From assembly GCF_017592475.1 (NCBI RefSeq), contig NZ_JAGFNP010000003.1, positions 310,001 through 374,000 of the forward strand: 64,000 nt of DNA, written 5' to 3'. The position numbers were made by a program, and so were the translations under genes. The DNA comes from Glycomyces niveus (GTDB lineage Bacteria; Actinomycetota; Actinomycetes; Mycobacteriales; Micromonosporaceae). Every line of letters begins with the position of its first letter. Position 1 is the stretch's first letter. Below the pieces are notes generated by a model. The model made no database searches and was not told the origin of the DNA. It worked only from the letters and a program-made list of their open reading frames with translations. Positions 24,101-32,057 of this stretch are shown in pieces.

Positions 24101-24156
24101 TGAGCGGTCATCAACCTGATGACCGCTCATAAACTCAATGTCTTATGTTGCTGGGG
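24101..24156. repeat. 56-bp direct repeat, distal copy (att-like)
   Basis: Identical over all 56 bases to 26068-26123, the copy touching the 3' end of tRNA-Gln. It contains a 13-base-stem hairpin (TGAGCGGTCATCA, loop ACC, TGATGACCGCTCA) and ends ...TTGCTGGGG. Unlike the tRNA-proximal copy, no T-run flanks the hairpin here. The gene-free interval 24004-24442 contains this copy, the end repeat at 24150-24190 and a 28-codon open frame from 24128 with no ribosome site; nothing else is recognisable. Confidence 0.8.
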
Positions 24157-24190
24157 CAATCGCGGCGTATGCGAACCAGGCATCACTCGT
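24150..24190 (+). repeat. island end repeat, copy 2
   Basis: Begins inside the last seven bases of the 56-bp repeat (GCTGGGG) and continues with AATCGCGGCGTATGCGAACC, matching 21804-21844 with few differences. So the same sequence follows a GCTGGGG junction twice, about 2.35 kb apart, which suggests two related units inserted in tandem. Confidence 0.6.
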
Positions 24191-24442
24191 TAACAGGATC
24201 GAGGATCATATCCGGCGATTATAGGCACAACGCACTACACCCCTGGTTCGGGGAGCGGACCGGCCATTGACCTTCAGGTGGGAGCTCTGAGGAAATTCGC
24301 TTCCTGGTAGTGGTCGGCCACGATGAGCGGGGTCCTGCAAACCCGATCTGGTCGTTGATGCCGCAGAATGGTCGGGGCTGCAACATCTGACGCCCATCGT
24401 CGCCGATCGTGAGTCGGCCCGCAGCTGAGGAGGACGTCTGCC

Positions 24443-25909
24443 ATGCCGGATGCAGAACAAGTACCGCCGCAGCTGCGCAGCGTGGTCGAGGGGTTGGCCG
24501 GGAATCCGGCCCTACCGGCGGGCATGGTCCGGCGTTTCATCCGCAAAGGCATGGGCGACGTCGCGATGCGCCCGGATCTGACCGAGGACATGATCGCCGC
24601 GATCATCGCGACCAACGACCACCGGCTCACGCATACGCTGGCGTGCAACCCAGCGCTTCCCCACGCGTTCCGGATGCAGCTCGCTGAGCACCCCGAGGCG
24701 GCGATCCGCAGGGCCCTGGCCTCGCGCTCGGTCGAGTTCCCTCGCGAGCTGTACGAGCGGCTGGCGGGGGACGAGGACCCGAAAGTCCGCGAATACCTGG
24801 CGAGAAGTGAGCACGTCCCGGAGGATCTGCTCGCCCGTTTTGCGGAGGACCCGCACCCGGCCGTCCGGGCGAAGCTCGCTCAATGGTTCACGCAGGCGCC
24901 GGAACCGGTGCGCCGGCGTCTCCTGACCGATCCGGACGAGCAGGTGCGCCAGGCGGCCTGCTCGACCTATTACGCGAGGACGCCCCACCCGGTGCCCCCC
25001 GCCGACCTGATCCCGGCATTGCTGTCTGACCCCGCCACCCGGGCCGGAGTGATCCGGCACTGCGTGCTCGACGCCGATACGGCCGACCGGTTGGCAGCGG
25101 ACCCGGACGAGCAGGTGCGCAGGCAGATCGCTGGCCATCCGGACCTCCCGGGGCGGCTGCGCGCCGTGCTCGCCGCAGACCCCGATACGACTGTGGCGCT
25201 CGGCATCTTCGCCAGGAAGGACACCCCGGAGGCGCTGCGCGCTGAGATCCATGCGCGGATCCCGTCCGAACCGCTCTCGGTGGCCCAGTTCGAGGACTTG
25301 GATGAAGACGACGATGCGGCGTTCGAACGGCGGATCTCGGATGAGATGGCCCGGATCGAGTTCTGGTCGATGAGCCTGCCATGGGTGACCGCCGATCCTC
25401 TGCCTCATGTGGACTCGCCCTATGCATGTTTCCGCGTCTCGGCGGCGATGTGCGACGACCTTCCGGAAGCGGAGGTCACTCGTCTCCTGAACGACGCGGA
25501 GAGCAGTGTTCGCACCGAGATGGCGTTGCATGCTCGCGACAGGATCGATCCGGCCACCGCCGAACGCATCGACCGCGGCTACCGGCCGCTCAAACGTATG
25601 GACTGGCGTCCGGCGGACGACTTCCCACTGCCGCCGGAGGCACTGCGCCGCCTTGCCGCCGACCCGGAACCGCGGATGCGGAAACTCGCACCACGGGACC
25701 CCGATCTGCCGGAGGGCCTGCTCCGCCAGCTGGCGGCCGATCCTCACGAAGCAGTCCGGGCCGTGACCGCGACCCATGTGCGGCTACCGGCGGACGTGCT
25801 GGTGGGGCTGCTCGACGACCCGTCCGCGTGGGTCGCGAAGACTGCGGCGGGCAACCCGAACCTGCCTGTGGCGCAGATGGACCGACTCCTCGCCCTGACG
25901 GATCTATAG
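24443..25909 (+). CDS. leucine-rich repeat variant (LRV)-type repeat protein
   Basis: A 488-residue soluble protein made almost wholly of helical repeats of about 24 residues in the style LPEGLLRQLAADPHEAVRAV, PADVLVGLLDDPSAWVAKTA and NPNLP; the pattern P-x-x-L-L-x-x-L-A-x-D-P-x-x-x-V-R recurs from about residue 75 to the end. An acidic non-repeat insert (EDLDEDDDAAFERRISDEMA) lies near 285-310. LRV repeats form right-handed solenoids that presumably bind proteins; no catalytic motif is seen. GAGGAGG precedes the ATG. It is the only gene between the two 56-bp repeats. Function unknown. Confidence 0.85.
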   Translation: MPDAEQVPPQLRSVVEGLAGNPALPAGMVRRFIRKGMGDVAMRPDLTEDMIAAIIATNDHRLTHTLACNPALPHAFRMQLAEHPEAAIRRALASRSVEFPRELYERLAGDEDPKVREYLARSEHVPEDLLARFAEDPHPAVRAKLAQWFTQAPEPVRRRLLTDPDEQVRQAACSTYYARTPHPVPPADLIPALLSDPATRAGVIRHCVLDADTADRLAADPDEQVRRQIAGHPDLPGRLRAVLAADPDTTVALGIFARKDTPEALRAEIHARIPSEPLSVAQFEDLDEDDDAAFERRISDEMARIEFWSMSLPWVTADPLPHVDSPYACFRVSAAMCDDLPEAEVTRLLNDAESSVRTEMALHARDRIDPATAERIDRGYRPLKRMDWRPADDFPLPPEALRRLAADPEPRMRKLAPRDPDLPEGLLRQLAADPHEAVRAVTATHVRLPADVLVGLLDDPSAWVAKTAAGNPNLPVAQMDRLLALTDL

Positions 25910-26067
25910 CGGCCCCGACGAGGCGGTGGAAACGGTCGAACGAGGAGCCCGAGCAGCGCGGCCTAAGCGGCGGGGCCGTTGACCGGGCCGTGCGCCAGGC
26001 GAAGCACCCACGCGACGACCGCGACAGAGCACCGGGGCACGTGCGAGGCAAATGTGCTAGACGAAAA

Positions 26068-26123
26068 TGAGCGGTCATCAACCTGATGACCGCTCATAAA
26101 CTCAATGTCTTATGTTGCTGGGG
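26068..26123. repeat. 56-bp direct repeat, tRNA-proximal copy; includes the tRNA terminator
   Basis: Second identical copy of the 24101-24156 repeat. It covers the last six bases of tRNA-Gln and the DNA downstream of it. Its hairpin (stem 26068-26080 with 26084-26096) is followed on the minus strand by TTTTC, so it is also a good intrinsic terminator for the tRNA. Confidence 0.8.
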
Positions 26124-26189
26124 TACCTGGACTCGAACCAAGAACAACTGAACCAGAATCAGCCGTGTTGCCAATTACACCATACCCCA
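26118..26189 (-). tRNA. tRNA-Gln (anticodon CTG)
   Basis: On the minus strand the 72-base cloverleaf has acceptor TGGGGTA pairing with TACCCCA, discriminator G, a D arm, an anticodon arm GCTGA-TTCTGGT-TCAGT with anticodon CTG (26154-26156), and a T arm CTTGG-TTCGAGT-CCAGG. The U1-A72 pair is the usual glutamine identity feature. CCA is not encoded. An intrinsic terminator follows. The 3' end is part of a 56-bp direct repeat, so it looks like an integration site. Confidence 0.95.
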
Positions 26190-26415
26190 ATGGTGTGTTA
26201 GCGCCTCGAAGCTTGCGGCGCCGACGGGATGTAACTGTACCGGATGCGCAGCGGCGGCTACAAACGGGTTCCTGTGATGGAGGCAACGTGGGGGATTCGG
26301 TGCAGGTGAGGGGCAACCCCAGGGGCGGCTCCGGCGTAGTAGGCGTGTCGGGCCACGCCGAATCCACCACACCGCGGCCGGCCCGGCCCCGACCCGTCAC
26401 CTGAAAGAGGCCCCC

Positions 26416-26928
26416 GTGAAGACCAAGGAGCAGCAAGAGGCCGAGTTCCGTTCCTTCGCCATCGCCCAGCGCGAGAGCCTGCGCAGGTACGCGTACCTGC
26501 TCTGCGGGGACTGGTTCGAGGCCGACGACATCGTGCAGAAGGCGCTCACGAAGATGTTCGCGGCATGGCGGCGCGTCGAGCCGGGCGGTGCTCCGGCGTA
26601 CGTCCGCAAAATCGTCACCAACGTGTACATCTCCCATCGGCGCTTGGCCTGGGTTCGCCGCGAGCGGACCAGTTCCGAACTGCCCGTTCAGGAACTCGAC
26701 CGTCCACAAGAGGCTGTGGACGTGCGGTTGGAGCTGGTGGCGGCGTTGAACCTGCTGCCCGCCAGGCAACGCGCGACGCTCGTGCTCCGTTACTGGGAGC
26801 AATTGTCCGTCGATGAGACCGCGACCGCCATGAGCTGTTCGCCGGGGACCGTGAAGAGCCAGTCCGCCAAGGGCCTGCGCAAGCTCAAGGAGCTCCTTCA
26901 CGACTCCCCCGTCCTGGCCCGGGTCTAG
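26416..26928 (+). CDS. SigE-family (ECF) RNA polymerase sigma factor
   Basis: A 170-residue sigma factor of the actinobacterial SigE (SigE_rel/ECF41-unlike) group. Region 2 is EFRSFAIAQRESLRRYAYLL with DWFEADDIVQKALTKMF; region 4 is LLPARQRATLVLRYWEQLSV with CSPGTVKSQSAKGLRKLKEL. It starts with GTG 26416. The next gene begins 20 bp downstream and encodes a protein with one membrane span, so the pair probably forms a sigma factor/membrane-partner operon. No target promoters can be assigned from this window. Confidence 0.92.
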   Translation: MKTKEQQEAEFRSFAIAQRESLRRYAYLLCGDWFEADDIVQKALTKMFAAWRRVEPGGAPAYVRKIVTNVYISHRRLAWVRRERTSSELPVQELDRPQEAVDVRLELVAALNLLPARQRATLVLRYWEQLSVDETATAMSCSPGTVKSQSAKGLRKLKELLHDSPVLARV

Positions 26929-26948
26929 CGGAAGGAAGTTGAAGACCG

Positions 26949-28544
26949 ATGAACCTGCAAAACGATCCAGGGGCGATGTTCCGCACCGTCCTGCCCGAAG
27001 CCCCGCCTCCGCCCGCTGAACTCGACCTCGACCAGATCGTGCGCGACGGCTACCGCGCGCGCCGCCGCCACCGCGCCCTCCTCGGCGGCGCCGCGACCAC
27101 CGGTGTGATGGCCGTGGCCGGCCTCCTCGTCATCGGCGTGGTCGGCCTGCCGATCGGCGAGGCCGACCCCGCGGAGAACCGGACGGTGCAGGCCGACCCG
27201 CCCGCGGCCGAGTCGATAGAAGACCTGTCGATGGCCGGCTACCCCTACGACCACGCCTGGGAGTATCCCGAAGACCCCGAGACGAACGCGATCGTCGCGC
27301 CCGAAGAGGCGCAGGCCGTCGGCGCGGACGCCACCGAGGCGTTCGGGCAGCTCCTGGCCGACGCCGGGATCTGGGCCGACCCGGTGAACACGAACGACAC
27401 CGGGGAGTGCGAGTACTTCGCGGAGGCGGGCCAGAACGTCGAGGAATGCGACGACGTCGAGACCGGCCTCCACGTCTCCCCGCTCCAGCGCCCCGGCAAC
27501 TACGGCCAGACCTACCTGCGCAGCTACACCGGGGGCGCGGCCGAAGAAGCCGGCGACGAGCTCCGGACCACCTTCAACGTGGAGGTCCTGTGGCCGGGCG
27601 GCTGGACTCCCGAGCCCGGCCCGATCACCGACCAGCTGTTCCCGCAGCACCTGATCAGCGACGGCGCGTACTACACCGACGAGGCCCCCGACTTCGAGAC
27701 CTCCACGCTCGACGACGGCCGGACCCTCATGACCGCCGACCACGGCTGCGCCTACGACATCGCCGTGGTCTACCCGAACGGCACCGGCCTGCGCGTCACG
27801 TGGGACGTCGACTGCGGCGACGGGGACCCGCACCCGGTCGAGCTGGCGGACCTGACCGACGCGGCGCTGGCGATGCCGCAGTACGAGTTCGACACGAGCA
27901 CGCTCGAAGCCGTCGACGAGCTCATCGACGTCCCGACCGGCTGGGTCGACGACACCGGGTGGGAGTACACCCCCGAGGCGATCGACGGCGCCGCCGCGAG
28001 CGTCATCGGCGCCGCGGAGGCACTGGAGCAGGTCTACCCCGAGGCCACGCTCGGCGACCCGTCGGCCCGCACCCTGGGCATCACGGGCCGGGGCCTGGTC
28101 ACGACCCGCAGCTACCACGGCTACGGGACGCTGCCCTACGAGACGACGATCGACGAGATGACCGGTCCGGTCAACTTCGAGCTGCGCTACTACCTGCCCG
28201 GCGGGTGGGTGCCGGGCATCAACCAGTTCCTCGACCGCGGGCCGTCCCTTGCGGGCTGCACCGAGACGGCCACGTGCGAGTACTGGGAGGGGCCGGACGG
28301 CTTGTCCTGGGCCTCCGAGTCGGTGGTCACGACGTACGAGCCGGGCGCGGGCGAGACTTGGGAGGCCTACACCGACAACGTGCTCGAGCTCCACATGTTC
28401 CACCCGGACGGCTGGGCCGCCAGCATCCATGTCAGCTGGACGGGCGACACCCCGATCGACGCGGACATGATCGGCCAGATCCTGGTGGCGATGCCCGCCC
28501 CGGTCTACGACGAGGACGAGGTGCCGGAGATCCCGGCCGGCTAG
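26949..28544 (+). CDS. single-span membrane protein encoded after the sigma factor
   Basis: A 531-residue acidic protein with a cytoplasmic N-terminus of about 45 residues (ending ARRRHRALLG), one TM helix at about 46-66, and a 465-residue extracytoplasmic part. That part seems duplicated: VEVLWPGGWTPEPGP in the first half corresponds to LRYYLPGGWVPGINQ in the second, and each half ends with a similar strand/helix block. The N-terminal cytoplasmic segment could bind the sigma factor, as in many actinobacterial sigma/membrane pairs, but it lacks an HxxxCxxC zinc anti-sigma motif. Function unknown. Confidence 0.85.
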   Translation: MNLQNDPGAMFRTVLPEAPPPPAELDLDQIVRDGYRARRRHRALLGGAATTGVMAVAGLLVIGVVGLPIGEADPAENRTVQADPPAAESIEDLSMAGYPYDHAWEYPEDPETNAIVAPEEAQAVGADATEAFGQLLADAGIWADPVNTNDTGECEYFAEAGQNVEECDDVETGLHVSPLQRPGNYGQTYLRSYTGGAAEEAGDELRTTFNVEVLWPGGWTPEPGPITDQLFPQHLISDGAYYTDEAPDFETSTLDDGRTLMTADHGCAYDIAVVYPNGTGLRVTWDVDCGDGDPHPVELADLTDAALAMPQYEFDTSTLEAVDELIDVPTGWVDDTGWEYTPEAIDGAAASVIGAAEALEQVYPEATLGDPSARTLGITGRGLVTTRSYHGYGTLPYETTIDEMTGPVNFELRYYLPGGWVPGINQFLDRGPSLAGCTETATCEYWEGPDGLSWASESVVTTYEPGAGETWEAYTDNVLELHMFHPDGWAASIHVSWTGDTPIDADMIGQILVAMPAPVYDEDEVPEIPAG

Positions 28545-28573
28545 GTCCGCTCACCCCCTCGGAGCACGAACGA

Positions 28574-28608
28574 GGCGCGGGTCCGGCTCATCGAGCCGGG
28601 CCCGCGCC
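28574..28608. terminator. bidirectional hairpin terminator
   Basis: Sixteen-base stem with one G-T pair, left arm GGCGCGGGTCCGGCTC and right arm GAGCCGGGCCCGCGCC, three-base loop. It lies between the convergent sigma-factor operon and ectABCD operon. Confidence 0.8.
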
Positions 28609-28638
28609 TTCCCCCGTCGCGGCGGCGCTGCGCGCCGC

Positions 28639-29526
28639 CTAGTTCAGGACGGTCCAGTCGCGGGAGCCGAGGTACTCGGGGCGGTGCTTCTCGGCCGCGA
28701 ACGGCGCTTCCAGGGCGTTCTCGACGCTGTTGAACACGATGAACAGGTTCGAGCGCGGGAACGGCGTGATGTTCCCGTTCGAGCCGTGCATGCAGTTCGA
28801 GTCGAACCAGATCGCCGAGCCGGCGGGGCCGGTGAACTGGTGGATGCCGTGCTTGTCGGCGAGCATCCGCAGCGAGTCGTGGTCGGGCGTGCCGACTTCC
28901 TGCTTGACCAGCGAGGCCTTGTGGTTGTCCTCGGGGGTCGCGCCCACGCACGAGACGAACGTCTGGTGCGAGCCCGGCATGATCATCAGCGAGCCGTTGA
29001 AGTGGTAGTTCTCGGTCAGCGCCAGGGAGAGGCTGACCGCGCGCATGCGCGGCATGCCGTCCTCGGCGTGCCAGGTCTCGAAGTCCGAGTGCCATTCGAA
29101 CGGCGCGCCGCCGAACCCGGGCTTGTAGTTGACGCGGCTCTGGTGCACGTACACGTCCGAGCCCAGGATCTGGCGGGCGATCCCGGCGATCCGCTCGTCG
29201 CGGATGAGCTCGGCGAAGTGCGCCGAGAGGCGGTGCACGTCGAAGACCGAGCGGATCTCGTCGGTGCTGCGCTCGCGGATGACGCGCTCGTCGCCGTCGA
29301 GGGCCGGGTCGCGCAGGATCTGGTTCAGTTCGGTCTGGGCGGCGGCGAGCTCGCCCGGTTCGAGCAGCGCCTGGATCGCGGTGAACCCGTCGAGTTCGTG
29401 CGCGCCGAGCTGCGCCTCGTCGAGCGGCCCGTCGCCGGGCTTGCCCCACACGGCGGGGTCCTCGGTGCGGTAGACGAGGCGCGGCTCCTTGAAGCGCCGC
29501 GTCGGGTAGAGGTCGGTGGACTGCAT
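28639..29526 (-). CDS. ectD: ectoine hydroxylase
   Basis: Fe(II)/2-oxoglutarate dioxygenase converting ectoine to 5-hydroxyectoine in the cytoplasm. The 295-residue protein contains the EctD signature from VHQSRVNYKPGFGG through FEWHSDFETWHAEDGMPRMR, which holds the iron-binding HxD; the distal iron His is in CMHGSNG. Length is normal for EctD. ATG 29526 is chosen for the AGGAG box 9 bp upstream. It is the last gene of the ectABCD operon, 60 bp after ectC, and ends at a bidirectional terminator. Confidence 0.96.
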   Translation of the reverse strand: MQSTDLYPTRRFKEPRLVYRTEDPAVWGKPGDGPLDEAQLGAHELDGFTAIQALLEPGELAAAQTELNQILRDPALDGDERVIRERSTDEIRSVFDVHRLSAHFAELIRDERIAGIARQILGSDVYVHQSRVNYKPGFGGAPFEWHSDFETWHAEDGMPRMRAVSLSLALTENYHFNGSLMIMPGSHQTFVSCVGATPEDNHKASLVKQEVGTPDHDSLRMLADKHGIHQFTGPAGSAIWFDSNCMHGSNGNITPFPRSNLFIVFNSVENALEAPFAAEKHRPEYLGSRDWTVLN

Positions 29527-29586
29527 GGTCGTTCGCTCCTCACTGCGCCGCAAGGCGAGCGGCGCGTTGATCGGCAGTTCGGTGAG

Positions 29587-30000
29587 CTAGTCGTCTTCGG
29601 TGAGCAGGGGGTAGGTGCCGTCGGCGTCGTGCACCTCGCGGCCGGTGACCGGCGGGTTGAACACGCACACGCACCGCAGGTCCTCCTCGACGTCGAGCGT
29701 GTGCCGCTCGCCGCCGTTGAGCAGGTACATGGTGCCCGGGGTGAGGGCGTGGACGTCGCCGGTCTCGTGGTCGCGGAGCTTGCCGGAGCCTTCGATGACG
29801 TATACGGCCTCGGTGTGGTTGGCGTAGCGCATCGTGGTGGAGGTCCCGGCGAACAGGACGGTGTCGTGCAGCGAGAACCCGACCTTGTCGCGGGCGAGCA
29901 GCAGCCGGCGCGAGCGCCACGTGCCGCGGGCCTGGTCGCGGTCGTGCCCTTCGACGTCAGCGTCCGTGCCGATGAGGTCCTGGAGTCGTCTGACGATCAT
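29587..30000 (-). CDS. ectC: L-ectoine synthase
   Basis: Closes the ring of N-gamma-acetyl-diaminobutyrate to form ectoine. The 137-residue cupin begins [18 protein letters not shown] and contains [18 protein letters not shown] and [18 protein letters not shown], the usual EctC motifs including the metal-binding Glu and His. The ATG overlaps the ectB stop (ATGA), so the two are translationally coupled. Third gene of ectABCD. Confidence 0.97.
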   Translation of the reverse strand: MIVRRLQDLIGTDADVEGHDRDQARGTWRSRRLLLARDKVGFSLHDTVLFAGTSTTMRYANHTEAVYVIEGSGKLRDHETGDVHALTPGTMYLLNGGERHTLDVEEDLRCVCVFNPPVTGREVHDADGTYPLLTEDD

Positions 30001-31271
30001 GCGGACCCCTTCGCGGCGGCTTCCTTGGCAACGGTCGCAACGGCTTCGCGGACGATGGCGACGCCCTCTTCGAAGTCGGCGCGGCTCGTAGTGAGCGGCG
30101 GGAGGAACTTGACGACCTCGTCCTCGGCACCGGAGGTCTCCATGAGCAGGCCGTTCGCGAAGGCCTCCTGGCAGACCTGGCCCGCGTGCGCCGGGTCCTC
30201 GAAGGCCATGCCGCGCGCGAGGCCGCGCCCGCGCGTGGAGACGCCGAGTTCGGCGTGGCTGGCGGCGATGTCGGTCAGCTCGGCGTCGAGCCAGGCGGCG
30301 TCGCGGTCGACGCCGGCGGTGAACTCGTCGTCGCGCCAGAACGTCTCGAGCGCGGCGGTGGCCGTGACGAACGCGGGCGCGAACCCGCGGAAGGTCCCGT
30401 TGTGCTCCCCCGGCTCCCACACGTCCAGGTGCGGCTTCATGAGGGTGAGCGCGAACGGCAGGCCCATGCCGGACAGGGACTTCGAGAGGGTCACGATGTC
30501 CGGGTAGATCCCGGACCGCTCGAACGAGAAGAACGGTCCCGTTCGGCCGCAGCCCATCTGGATGTCGTCGACGATGAACAGCATGTCGTGCTCGCGGCAC
30601 AGGTCCTGGAGCCCGCGCAGCCAGGCGTCGGAGGCGACGTTGATGCCGCCCTCGCCCTGCACGGTCTCCACGATCACGGCCGCGGGCTGGTCGAGCCCGG
30701 ACCCGGAGTCCTCCAGGAGGCTGCGCAGCCACAGGAAGTCGGGGGTCTGGCCGTCCATGTAGTTGTCGTAAGGCATGGTCGCGGCGTTGTTGAGCGGTAC
30801 GCCCGCGCCGCCGCGCTTCATCGAGTTCCCGGTGACCGCGAGGGCTCCGAGGGTCATGCCGTGGAAGCCGTTCGTGAAGGACACGACGGTCTCGCGGCCG
30901 GTGTACTTGCGCACCAGCTTGAGCGCGGCCTCGACGGCGTTGTTCCCCGCGGGGCCGGGGAACTGGACCTTGTAGTCGAGGTTCCTGGGGGCGAGCACGA
31001 CGTCGCGGAACGTCTCCAGGAAGGTGCGCTTGGCGCTGGAATAGGCGTCGAGGGTGTGGACGACGTTGTCCTCGGCGAGGTAGCCCAGGAGGGCTTCCTT
31101 GAGAACGGGGTGGTTGTGCCCGTAGTTGAGCGAGCCCGCACCGGCGAAGAAGTCGATGTACGACCTTCCCCGCTCGTCGTCGATGCGGCTGCCCTTGGCG
31201 GTGGTGAACACCGTGGGCCAGTTGCGGCAGTAGGAGCGGACTTCTGATTCGACCTGTTCGAAAACCTGCAT
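29997..31271 (-). CDS. ectB: L-2,4-diaminobutyrate transaminase
   Basis: PLP-dependent class III aminotransferase that converts aspartate semialdehyde plus glutamate to 2,4-diaminobutyrate, the first ectoine step. The 424-residue protein begins [22 protein letters not shown]-site motifs are [32 protein letters not shown], and the Schiff-base lysine in [16 protein letters not shown] 31271 gives the canonical EctB N-terminus; the frame continues upstream to 31364 without family match. It follows ectA after a 117-bp spacer with a hairpin and is coupled to ectC. Confidence 0.97.
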   Translation of the reverse strand: MQVFEQVESEVRSYCRNWPTVFTTAKGSRIDDERGRSYIDFFAGAGSLNYGHNHPVLKEALLGYLAEDNVVHTLDAYSSAKRTFLETFRDVVLAPRNLDYKVQFPGPAGNNAVEAALKLVRKYTGRETVVSFTNGFHGMTLGALAVTGNSMKRGGAGVPLNNAATMPYDNYMDGQTPDFLWLRSLLEDSGSGLDQPAAVIVETVQGEGGINVASDAWLRGLQDLCREHDMLFIVDDIQMGCGRTGPFFSFERSGIYPDIVTLSKSLSGMGLPFALTLMKPHLDVWEPGEHNGTFRGFAPAFVTATAALETFWRDDEFTAGVDRDAAWLDAELTDIAASHAELGVSTRGRGLARGMAFEDPAHAGQVCQEAFANGLLMETSGAEDEVVKFLPPLTTSRADFEEGVAIVREAVATVAKEAAAKGSA

Positions 31272-31348
31272 GATCTCTCTGGGTCGGCCTGGTTGAGCTG
31301 TCCTCCGCTTCCCGGCGCCCGCTGCTTGGGTTCGGACGCCGGGCGCAT

Positions 31349-31380
31349 ACCCGGGCCGGCACATGTCGGTGCCCGGGTAG
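31349..31380 (-). promoter_or_regulatory. hairpin in the ectA-ectB spacer
   Basis: TACCCGGGC (31349-31357) pairs with GCCCGGGTA (31372-31380). It is the only long spacer in an otherwise compact operon, so it could act as an attenuator, an RNA-stability element or a processing site. No T-run follows. Confidence 0.4.
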
Positions 31381-31388
31381 GGCCGGGC

Positions 31389-31982
31389 TCAGTCCGGCAG
31401 CGCGCCTTCGAGCGTCCGCGCCGGGCCTGCGAACGGCCCGATGCGGTGGAGCACTTCCGGCTCGTGGCCGGAGCCGAGCTCTTGCTCAGAGAACAGCACG
31501 TCGCGCGTCAGGTCCGCACCGTTCGCCTGGGCGAACGACTCGAACAGGCGCATCGACGCTTTGTTGTCCGGAGTCACCGTCGTCTCGACGTAGCGGACTC
31601 CGTTGGAGCGCATGCGAAGGACCGCGTGGTCCAGCATGCGCCGCGCCAGTCCCCGGCGGCGGAAGCCGGGCGCGACCGCGACCTGCCAGACGAAGTACAC
31701 GTCCGGCGCGTCGGGCCTGCGGTAGCCGGTGATGAATCCCGCGATCACGCCGAGCGGATCGCGGGCGACGACGCTGGTGGCCGCGAAGTCGCGGCACCAC
31801 AGCACGTATCCGTACCTGCTGTTGACGTCGAGGTTCCCCGTCTCGCGGGCGAGGTTCCAGAGTTCGGCCCCTTCGGTCGGGGTCGGCGAGCCGAAGCTCA
31901 GGTCCCCGTCGGGATCGATGTAGTCCTTGACCTGGGTGGCCGGGCCTTTGGGGCCTATGTCACTTGCGTCACCGGATGGCAT
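31389..31982 (-). CDS. ectA: L-2,4-diaminobutyrate N-gamma-acetyltransferase
   Basis: GNAT-fold enzyme that acetylates diaminobutyrate at the gamma-amino group. The EctA signatures [40 protein letters not shown] and [18 protein letters not shown] are present; length is about 197 residues from ATG 31982. This start is preferred because a good promoter places the transcript start at or next to this ATG (leaderless); an upstream GTG at 32024 would lie inside the promoter. First gene of ectABCD. Confidence 0.95.
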   Translation of the reverse strand: MPSGDASDIGPKGPATQVKDYIDPDGDLSFGSPTPTEGAELWNLARETGNLDVNSRYGYVLWCRDFAATSVVARDPLGVIAGFITGYRRPDAPDVYFVWQVAVAPGFRRRGLARRMLDHAVLRMRSNGVRYVETTVTPDNKASMRLFESFAQANGADLTRDVLFSEQELGSGHEPEVLHRIGPFAGPARTLEGALPD

Positions 31983-31989
31983 GCGATCG

Positions 31990-32018
31990 ACCGTAGCAAA
32001 GAAAGCCACGATTGTTAA
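31990..32018 (-). promoter_or_regulatory. probable ectABCD promoter, leaderless
   Basis: On the minus strand TTAACA, a 17-base spacer and TACGGT (good -35/-10 match), then seven bases to ATG 31982. A start of transcription six to seven bases after the -10 falls on the ATG, predicting a leaderless ectA mRNA. The region is squeezed between the end of mazG and ectA. Confidence 0.6.
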
Positions 32019-32057
32019 GTCCACGGGAACGATATTGTGAAGTACCGAATAAATGAT

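Noticed and set aside
24128..24229. 28-codon frame in the distal repeat region (about 24128-24214)
   Set aside because: Shares its start with the direct repeat and has no ribosome site; the peptide similarity to 21806-21850 is explained by the DNA repeat.
24101..26123. The 56-bp repeats considered as integron attC-like sites
   Set aside because: They contain a hairpin and bracket single genes, but there is no integrase, no RYYYAAC core pair and only two perfect copies; an att site or duplicated tRNA flank is simpler.
26105..26404. 99-codon plus-strand frame starting MSYVAGVPGLEPRTTE
   Set aside because: It runs through the antisense of the tRNA-Gln gene; such peptides are a familiar artefact of tRNA loci.
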